Positions 8,669-15,322 of a DNA stretch of 28,803 bases are shown here, one piece after another. Source of the DNA: CAYVTD01 sp964454445 (GTDB lineage: Bacteria > Bacteroidota > Ignavibacteria > Kapaibacteriales > UBA2268). The position numbers were made by a program, and so were the translations under genes. The stretch lies in NCBI GenBank assembly GCA_964454445.1, contig CAYVTD010000041.1:1-28803 (forward strand). The letters are read 5' to 3'. The notes under the pieces were generated by a model. It did not search any database. It saw only the letters and a list, made by a program, of their open reading frames with translations, and had not been told where the DNA came from. How positions within the stretch are numbered: position 1 is the stretch's first letter; each line of letters opens with the position of its first letter.

Positions 8669-9970
8669 ATGTTTAGCAATTACAACAAAGTCCAAAGAGA
8701 GACTTATAGACTATTAGAGAATATTACCCAAAAAAGGTATAAATCGGCTGAGTCGCTTTTAAAATCTGTTGTCCACGACATAGCCGACCACAAAACCTTT
8801 GAAATATTAGGCGGAAGAGTATGGAAACTCGATAATGTCGAGGCAAAATATTCACTTGTATATCAATATGGAAATGTAAAAAAAATACCACAGGGATATA
8901 GCATCAATATTTCTGACCAGCCATTTTTAAAAGATTTGGTTGAAAGTCGAGTTCTTATTAACAACGAAACTGATTACTTGCTGAAATTAAAAGGTATCCA
9001 AACTTATTCCATTACAGGAGTGGGTGAGCTTGTCAAAGTGCGTGGCAACAAGTACTTTCAATACATTTTAAGTTTTAATGCTCCGAGCATATTGCAATGG
9101 TTCTTCGAGACTTTGTCTATAATTGGAAGTGTAACAACCGTAGCTCTCAGAAATTTTTCAGCACAAGCCCGCCAAAAGCGGATGGACCTGGATATTATTA
9201 AGGCATCTGAGATCCAGAGAAGTCTTTTACCAGATCACCACAGGCGCTTTCACGACTATGATATTTTTGGGGTTTGTATTCCGGCAAACGAAGTCGGAGG
9301 CGATTATTTCGATTATATCGACAATAAAACAGACGAAGAAGAACGCCTCGGCATTGCCATTAGCGATGCAGCCAGCAAAGGACTTCCTGCCGCCATCCAA
9401 GCCCTTTTCTTGTCGGGAGCCATCAGAATGGCATCGGATTTCTCACCAAGAATTTCCTTGTTGTTGAACCGGTTAAACACTTTAATCTGGGATAAATTCC
9501 CCTACGAACGTTTCGTAACTCTATTTTACTGCGAACTGACCCTTTCGACAACCCGATTAGTAATTTATGCTAATGCTGGTCATTTCCCTCCTATACATTA
9601 CAGACCTGACTATGATAAAATTCAACGACTCAATCCCACCGGTGGTATCCTTGGGCTTATGCAGTTCCAACGTTTTGGCATGGAAAACATCATTATGCAC
9701 CCTGGCGACGTGCTTGTGCTATATACAGACGGAATTACAGAAGCAAAAAATGAAAATTACGAAATGTTTGGCGACGATAGATTAATCCAATTGATTAAGA
9801 AACATCACACCGATACTTCTGAGGTGATCGCTGAAAAAATATTAGAAAGTGTAATCAAATTCTCTACTAAATCAGATGATGCTGACGACAGGACATTGAT
9901 CGTGATTAAAAGAGACCCTGAAATTATAGTTGAACAAACTCAGAACTCTGATACAATACCCGAAACATAA
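8669..9970 (+). CDS. SpoIIE/RsbU-type PP2C serine/threonine phosphatase
   Basis: A 433-residue PPM-family protein phosphatase of the type that dephosphorylates anti-sigma-factor antagonists (STAS proteins) in partner-switching pathways. Residues ~1-165 form an N-terminal region, possibly GAF-like, ending in a helical linker. The phosphatase domain spans ~170-420. Metal-binding and core motifs are visible: EIQRSLLP (start of the domain), VGGDYFDYI, ISDAASKG (~230), ANAGHFPP (~300), LYTDGITEA (~350) and DADDRTLIV near the end. The usual GDVSGKG appears as SDAASKG, keeping the aspartate. I start at the ATG at 8669, with AGGTG five bases upstream; an in-frame TTG at 8648 lacks that spacing. No STAS or anti-sigma gene lies nearby, so its target is not shown. 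Its last 31 bases overlap the convergent hrcA. Confidence 0.88.
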   Translation: MFSNYNKVQRETYRLLENITQKRYKSAESLLKSVVHDIADHKTFEILGGRVWKLDNVEAKYSLVYQYGNVKKIPQGYSINISDQPFLKDLVESRVLINNETDYLLKLKGIQTYSITGVGELVKVRGNKYFQYILSFNAPSILQWFFETLSIIGSVTTVALRNFSAQARQKRMDLDIIKASEIQRSLLPDHHRRFHDYDIFGVCIPANEVGGDYFDYIDNKTDEEERLGIAISDAASKGLPAAIQALFLSGAIRMASDFSPRISLLLNRLNTLIWDKFPYERFVTLFYCELTLSTTRLVIYANAGHFPPIHYRPDYDKIQRLNPTGGILGLMQFQRFGMENIIMHPGDVLVLYTDGITEAKNENYEMFGDDRLIQLIKKHHTDTSEVIAEKILESVIKFSTKSDDADDRTLIVIKRDPEIIVEQTQNSDTIPET

Positions 9971-10995
9971 TTAACTAATGAAATCATCTTACTATATTTC
10001 ATTCTCTTGGGACCTATCAAGCCAATCGAACCTGTTGCCGAGCCAATTTGATAATTTGATACAATTAGCGAATAATCGTCGAGAAGCGGATTTTGCATTT
10101 CCGTACCTATCAGTATCTTCACTCCTTCGCCATCTTCATATTTCTCAAGAATATGAATTATAATATCTTCATTTTCTATCAATTCGACAACACCGCGTAT
10201 TCTGTCGAGATCGTCAAACTCTGGATAACTCAACAAATTTTGGGTCCCTGCAATATGTAATTTATCTGATGGCTCCCCTGAAGTAAAAATCTGATTGATG
10301 GATTCTATAAAAAGCCGTATCAATGGCGTGTCCTTTTTGTCGAATCCTTCTATTAATTCTGTGAAATTTTCCTTTATAAATCTTAATGGTTTGCCGGAAG
10401 TCTTTTCATTTATATATCTACTAATACTTTTTATATAATCCTTTTCAATTTCAAATTCGGCTTCAATTGATACCGTCTTAACAATATCTGAATCTAAAGC
10501 CACAACCACAAGCAATCTGGTAGAAGCAAGCTGGATTAGCTCAATTTTTTGAACTTTCAATACTGAAATCTGAGGAATAAGAGCAATACCAAGGCATCTG
10601 GAAAGCATTCCAAGCACTTTAGAAGCACTTTTTAAAACTTTTTCTGCCACTCCCGGCTCAAGATGCTTCTTAACAGCAAGCAATTCCTTGTCGCTGAGTG
10701 CTTCGGATTGCATTAGCATATCAACATAAACCCTATAACCCTTGTCTGTCGGCACACGACCTGCTGACGTGTGCGGATGGCTTATCAACTCCATATCCTC
10801 AAGGTCAGCCATAACATTGCGGATTGTCGCCGAAGATAGATTAAGCTCTGTTTCCAATGATTTTGCCAGGCGCCTCGAGCCAACTGGATTTGCTTCGAGA
10901 ATATAAGTATGAATTATAGTTCTCAATATAGCATTCTCTCGCTCGCTAAGCTCCAGCCCGTAATGCAACGGCACAAATATGTTAGATGATGCCAT
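9940..10995 (-). CDS. hrcA: heat-inducible transcription repressor HrcA
   Basis: Represses chaperone operons by binding the CIRCE inverted repeat; its activity depends on GroEL. The ~351-residue product has the N-terminal winged helix with PVGSRRLAKS, LSSATIRNVMADLE and the signature SAGRVPTDKGYRVYVD (about residues 35-95), followed by the GAF-like dimerisation region ending in LIGPKRMKYSKMISLVNYV. Length is normal for the family. I prefer the second of two adjacent ATGs (10995), because AGGGG at 11002-11006 is six bases from it but only three from the first. The usual partners grpE-dnaK-dnaJ are not beside it, and I found no CIRCE element upstream. It lies 68 bases downstream of coaD on the same strand and may share its transcript. 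Confidence 0.95.
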   Translation of the reverse strand: MASSNIFVPLHYGLELSERENAILRTIIHTYILEANPVGSRRLAKSLETELNLSSATIRNVMADLEDMELISHPHTSAGRVPTDKGYRVYVDMLMQSEALSDKELLAVKKHLEPGVAEKVLKSASKVLGMLSRCLGIALIPQISVLKVQKIELIQLASTRLLVVVALDSDIVKTVSIEAEFEIEKDYIKSISRYINEKTSGKPLRFIKENFTELIEGFDKKDTPLIRLFIESINQIFTSGEPSDKLHIAGTQNLLSYPEFDDLDRIRGVVELIENEDIIIHILEKYEDGEGVKILIGTEMQNPLLDDYSLIVSNYQIGSATGSIGLIGPKRMKYSKMISLVNYVSGIVSEF

Positions 10996-11015
10996 CATAA
11001 TCCCCTATAAACTCC

Positions 11016-11036
11016 TAACTCTTAACTCTTAACTCC
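11016..11036. repeat. three heptamer direct repeats in the hrcA leader
   Basis: TAACTCT, TAACTCT, TAACTCC in tandem between coaD and hrcA. On the minus strand this reads as repeated AGAGTTA followed by a GGAG-like motif, 18-40 bases upstream of the hrcA start. It may be slippage-prone or a dispersed intergenic motif; no function is shown. Confidence 0.4.
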
Positions 11037-11062
11037 CTTTCCCCGACGTTTCAAGCAAAAAT

Positions 11063-11545
11063 TTAATATCCAAACTTCTCTTTTAGCATTTTTACAACAA
11101 TATCAGGCACGAAACAACGCACATCTTGTTTCAAGCTTGCCAATTCGCGTACTATACTCGAGTTCAAATAAGTATATTTTTCGTGTGGCATCAGAAAAAC
11201 AGTAGCTACATCAGGAAAGAGCTTGCGATTCATCAGCGCAATCTGAAACTCGTAATCAAAATCGGACAAAGCACGCACACCCCTTATCAAAGCAGCGGCT
11301 TTTTTACGATGAGCATACTCCACAATCAGACCTTTATATGTATCGACTGTAACATTTACAAGATGGCTTAGGGATTCCTTTGCCATAGCTGTGCGTTCAG
11401 CTTCTGTAAAAAGCGGCGTTTTTTTAGAGTTTAACGCAATTACCACAATTACTTCATCGAACAGCATTGCCGCTCGCTCAATCACATCTACATGACCTTT
11501 TGTTATTGGGTCGAAACTTCCCGGATATATTCCTATCTTGGACAT
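11063..11545 (-). CDS. coaD: phosphopantetheine adenylyltransferase
   Basis: Transfers AMP from ATP to 4'-phosphopantetheine to make dephospho-CoA, the penultimate step of coenzyme A synthesis, in the cytoplasm. The 160-residue length is exactly typical. Visible motifs are YPGSFDPITKGH (7-18) with the nucleotidyltransferase T-x-G-H (T15, H18), K41, IRGVRALSDFDYE (87-99) with R88 and R91, and TYLNSSIVRE (125-134). A good AGGAAAG ribosome binding site lies just upstream of the ATG. The 113-base gap to the AddB-like gene upstream holds a TAGTTTTG -7-like box and an 8-bp inverted repeat, so coaD may have its own promoter. Confidence 0.97.
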   Translation of the reverse strand: MSKIGIYPGSFDPITKGHVDVIERAAMLFDEVIVVIALNSKKTPLFTEAERTAMAKESLSHLVNVTVDTYKGLIVEYAHRKKAAALIRGVRALSDFDYEFQIALMNRKLFPDVATVFLMPHEKYTYLNSSIVRELASLKQDVRCFVPDIVVKMLKEKFGY

Positions 11546-11568
11546 TCTTTCCTTCTATTAATATGCTA

Positions 11569-11614
11569 TGTAGCAATACTCCTCCTAACAACGAAAAACG
11601 GTGAACTTGCTACA
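11569..11614. repeat. 8-bp inverted repeat upstream of coaD
   Basis: TGTAGCAA (11569-11576) and TTGCTACA (11607-11614) are perfect complements with a 30-base loop. They fall in the presumed coaD leader, just after the -7-like box at 11615-11622, so they could form a leader stem or an operator. Confidence 0.3.
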
Positions 11615-11622
11615 CAAAACTA
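11615..11622 (-). promoter_or_regulatory. candidate -7 box for coaD
   Basis: The minus strand reads TAGTTTTG, a full match to the Bacteroidota TAnnTTTG element. No TTG at the expected 17-23 base spacing was found upstream, so this is a half-site only. Confidence 0.3.
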
Positions 11623-11658
11623 AAACAAATTACAAATAAACTATATAAGTTCAAAATT

Positions 11659-14600
11659 TTATTCTGCTTCTTTTTCCTCATATTCTATCTCAGCTTTTCT
11701 ACAAAAAGCATCAAACTTGCAATATTTACAATGATCGTTATCAGGTAAAACAGGGAAATTGCCATTTACAATCTCTGTCTTCATTTCAACTGCCTTTTCA
11801 AGCACTTGTTCGAGGATTTCGTCAATGTTTTCTCCTTCTTTTAATACTTGTATGTATTTTTGTTTACCTACTTGTTCGGCTATATCTGTCTCATTATTTA
11901 AAAGAAGAAATTTCTCTGACTCTAATTTATCATTTTTATCGTATTTTGGATTAATTGCCAGATAGACGCAGCCATCTAAAGCAGGCTCATAATTGTAATG
12001 TTCTTTTAAAATTTTTTTTGCTGCCAGGGCATATAAAGGCATCTGAAAAACTTTAAAATCCTTTACTTGATTGTTGTTGCCTTGCCTGCTTATGTTGCTT
12101 TTATAATCAGCAATGATAAACGACTCTTTTTCAGAAAAATCGATACGGTCTATTTTCCCACGCAAGGTAAACTTGTCAGTCATTGGTAACGGCAGCAATA
12201 CTTCAGGTGATTTTGTCCCACTGAATACACCAAAATTAAGCTCGAACAAGGCTGGTCGATAATTATATTTATTTTCAAACCTGTTTATTTCCGCATTGAG
12301 CCATTTATTAAGCAAGCCTGGTACATCTTCAGTTCCGAAAATTTCTTCTTTTTCTATTTTAAAAAAAGAATGTTCATAAGAATAATTTTTTATTTCATCT
12401 TCTGCAATCGATTTAAGTTTCTCTAGATAATCAGCTTTGTTGCCCGAATTTAAACATACTTTATATATCTTGCGAGACATTGTATTGTTTTGTTTAATCT
12501 GAATTGAAGGCATTTCTTTTTCTAGTTGTTCCTCCTGAACTGACTTGTAAAAACGATAGAAGATTTTGTGCATTAGAGTGCCTTTTTCCAATGGCGATAG
12601 CAGAATGATTGTATCTTCGGGCGGCGTAATTCTGAGGATTTTTGAAGAATAATACTGAAAAGGGCATTGGGCATACTGGTCTATTTCGCTAGCTGAATAA
12701 GGCTTTGTGTCGAGTTCCGAAAAGTATTCCATTTCGCTTTCCATTGTTTTTTTGCTGGATATCCTAGCCGATCCATAGTCCCTTTTGCTTTTTAAAGAAT
12801 CATTGACATAATTAAAAACATCACTTGCCAAATTGCCTCTTTCTTTGATAAATTCAGATAAACCATCAAAGCCTTCGTTCTTCGCCATGCTATATTCAAA
12901 TAAAACATTAGATTTGGTTATCAATGCTTTGCGCCATAATGATTCCTCAGGACTCAAATCAAGAGCATCTTTTTCAGAACTCACTATTTTTTTTAGGGCG
13001 CTAATGAAAGGTGAGGGAACAAAGTCGCTTTGCTCATCTTTCTTTGGATAAGTTATATATATTCTTTTTTCTCCACTATTAAGCAGTTCAGGATTATTGC
13101 TAAGAAACTGATAAAAGAGCATTCGCTCCGATTTAATATGCCTTTCTTCAGTTTCTGGTAGTTCTTTTCCTAAAAAACTCTCGGGTCGATACGACAACGG
13201 AAATTCGCCATCGATAGCACCACAAAGTATTGACACTTTCGTGGGTATCTCACGGGTTTGCTCGACAGAAGTTACGGTAACTCCAAAACCAAGCTTTTCT
13301 CTGATTTGGTATTTTGCTCCGCTTACAACAGTTTTAAATCTCGAAGCAAGGTCCTTGAGATTAAACTCTTTCCCTTGGTAACGATCGGACAAAACATAAG
13401 CAAATTCATCAGCAAGGCGGCAAATTTCAGAATATGCATTTGCATCGCGCTCTATTTCCTCCAAATAAAAAGCTGTTTCAATAGGATTTGTATCTGAGCT
13501 ATTGTCTTTGATAGCAATATAAGATTCAATAATCTTCTTTTTCACTTTAAATCGCTTGAGAATGTCATTTTTGATAATGGAAGCAAAATCTTCAGGTAAA
13601 TACTTTTTGTTTTGTATGTTAATAGCACTGCTAAAAGCCTTAAAATCCTTCAAAGCAAGCTCAGTAGAGACTTTTTTTTGTTTTTCAAAACCGATATCAA
13701 TCTCTTCTGCATTATCATTTTTTTCGAGTTCATTGATGTACGCGGTGGTAAATTTAATATTATCATTCAGCCTTATTTCCCACCCTTTGTTGGCATCACG
13801 TTCTCTGCCACCTCTGATTCTTAGTCGTGTTGCTGTTTGATACAAATTGCTTGCATTTATTTTCTGTTTTTCTTCGTTTAACGGAAAATCAAGATATTCA
13901 CTCTGAAGTGCCCTGTTCACATCTTCGATGCGATAGCCCTTGACAACAACATCAAGAATGGAAAACAAAGCAACCGAGCATGGTGATTTAGCTAAAGGGA
14001 ATCTATCGCTAATGTAAATTGGAATGCGACACTCAGCAAAAATTTCGCGAAACAAATCGGAATACTGCGCCGGGTTCTTTGTGGCTATGCAAATATCTTG
14101 TGGAGCAAAATTTTCATTTACGATTAGATGTTTAACAAGTTTTGCAATATCCATAACCTCAGTTTCGCGTGTATCCGAGGGCATTATTTTAATAATTCTT
14201 GATAGTTCTTCTCTAGTTATTTGTTTTTCTGTGTTAAACAACCAACGCCTTAAGTATGATGCATTATCGAATTCTTGATTTAAAAAGATTTCTTCCGAAT
14301 TATTTGATTTAATGGCTCCTTTTTGTTCGTTTAATTTTTTTTGAGTATTCAAAGTCATAAAACCACTTTTTGCTAATTTTCTTGCTGTATCGTCGAAATT
14401 TCCAAAGAGCGGACCATTCTTTTCATTATAATCAATATGTATTACAAATGGTATATCCGAATCGGCAAATAATGCTATCATATTCAATTCAGGTAATTTA
14501 AACTCGCTAAAACCTCCAAGCATTATAAGTGGCTGTTCCGGGAATACTTCTTCTAATGAATATCGCTTTGATTCCTCTTCGCATGGAAATAATTCGTCGA

Positions 14601-15225
14601 AAGCACTTGAGGCTCTTTTTGGTGATAGATTTGAGCATAGCAATTTTAGCAATTCTTCCTTGTCTAAATACTTATCTCCAAGCAATCGCTGATAGCTGAC
14701 ATATATTTTATGAATATCACCAAGACGCATTTTATCAATAAAGCGTTCTGATTGACTAATAAATACAGATTCATCTGAAAGATCCTTTTCTAAGTCTTGC
14801 GGCTCGATTCCATCTTCTTTCAAGCCAAAAATCACAGAAGAAAGACGTTGAAGAACCGCTGTAGATAACTTTTTGCCTTGGCTTGCAAAAAAGCGCAGCT
14901 TTGTCGCGTCTGCTGCTTCCTCGAACAGTGCAAGCCGATAAGCATCTGAAATGATTCGGTGATTGCCCTTTCCATAAGTTTTATCATATATGTCTTTAAC
15001 AAAATTTTGAAAGGTAAACACAGGCAGATGCTCAACTGGCTTTGAATACAGCCGATAGTACCTGGTTGTAATCTTCATCTTCATCAAACGCTCGAGCCTC
15101 CCTGTCGGCACAAGAAGGCATACATTGCTTAATTTATTGCCGTATATAGCATAATCAATAAATTTCTCCAGGCTCTTGGGATAATCTCCTTTTGCAAAAG
15201 CAGCATTATAAAATAATTGATACAT
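11659..15225 (-). CDS. AddB/RexB-like PD-(D/E)XK nuclease with iron-sulfur cysteines
   Basis: Most like the AddB subunit of helicase-nucleases that resect double-strand breaks for recombination. The 1,188-residue length fits. Residues ~30-80 (VCLLVPTGRLERL, then FTFQNFVKDIY) align with the region after the P-loop in AddB, but no GxGKT Walker A precedes it, so the helicase half looks inactive, as in proteobacterial AddB. A UvrD-like segment (VTVTSVEQTREIPTKV, then GAIDGEFP) lies near 640-670. The C-terminal nuclease shows GKIDRIDF and IADYKS (~1023-1042), giving D…DxK catalytic residues. A cysteine in QCPFQYY (~853) plus C1166, C1169 and C1175 (C-x2-C-x5-C) form the typical 4Fe-4S staple. No AddA-like partner is in this window. 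The start has only a weak GAGAAA ribosome binding site. Confidence 0.82.
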   Translation of the reverse strand: MYQLFYNAAFAKGDYPKSLEKFIDYAIYGNKLSNVCLLVPTGRLERLMKMKITTRYYRLYSKPVEHLPVFTFQNFVKDIYDKTYGKGNHRIISDAYRLALFEEAADATKLRFFASQGKKLSTAVLQRLSSVIFGLKEDGIEPQDLEKDLSDESVFISQSERFIDKMRLGDIHKIYVSYQRLLGDKYLDKEELLKLLCSNLSPKRASSAFDELFPCEEESKRYSLEEVFPEQPLIMLGGFSEFKLPELNMIALFADSDIPFVIHIDYNEKNGPLFGNFDDTARKLAKSGFMTLNTQKKLNEQKGAIKSNNSEEIFLNQEFDNASYLRRWLFNTEKQITREELSRIIKIMPSDTRETEVMDIAKLVKHLIVNENFAPQDICIATKNPAQYSDLFREIFAECRIPIYISDRFPLAKSPCSVALFSILDVVVKGYRIEDVNRALQSEYLDFPLNEEKQKINASNLYQTATRLRIRGGRERDANKGWEIRLNDNIKFTTAYINELEKNDNAEEIDIGFEKQKKVSTELALKDFKAFSSAINIQNKKYLPEDFASIIKNDILKRFKVKKKIIESYIAIKDNSSDTNPIETAFYLEEIERDANAYSEICRLADEFAYVLSDRYQGKEFNLKDLASRFKTVVSGAKYQIREKLGFGVTVTSVEQTREIPTKVSILCGAIDGEFPLSYRPESFLGKELPETEERHIKSERMLFYQFLSNNPELLNSGEKRIYITYPKKDEQSDFVPSPFISALKKIVSSEKDALDLSPEESLWRKALITKSNVLFEYSMAKNEGFDGLSEFIKERGNLASDVFNYVNDSLKSKRDYGSARISSKKTMESEMEYFSELDTKPYSASEIDQYAQCPFQYYSSKILRITPPEDTIILLSPLEKGTLMHKIFYRFYKSVQEEQLEKEMPSIQIKQNNTMSRKIYKVCLNSGNKADYLEKLKSIAEDEIKNYSYEHSFFKIEKEEIFGTEDVPGLLNKWLNAEINRFENKYNYRPALFELNFGVFSGTKSPEVLLPLPMTDKFTLRGKIDRIDFSEKESFIIADYKSNISRQGNNNQVKDFKVFQMPLYALAAKKILKEHYNYEPALDGCVYLAINPKYDKNDKLESEKFLLLNNETDIAEQVGKQKYIQVLKEGENIDEILEQVLEKAVEMKTEIVNGNFPVLPDNDHCKYCKFDAFCRKAEIEYEEKEAE

Positions 15226-15322
15226 TTTTCTCGTAGAAATTAATAATTAACTTAAACAGTTATTGCATTATAAAGAAAATAAACGAGAAAAACAATGAAT
15301 ATCCTTATTATAACACTATTTA

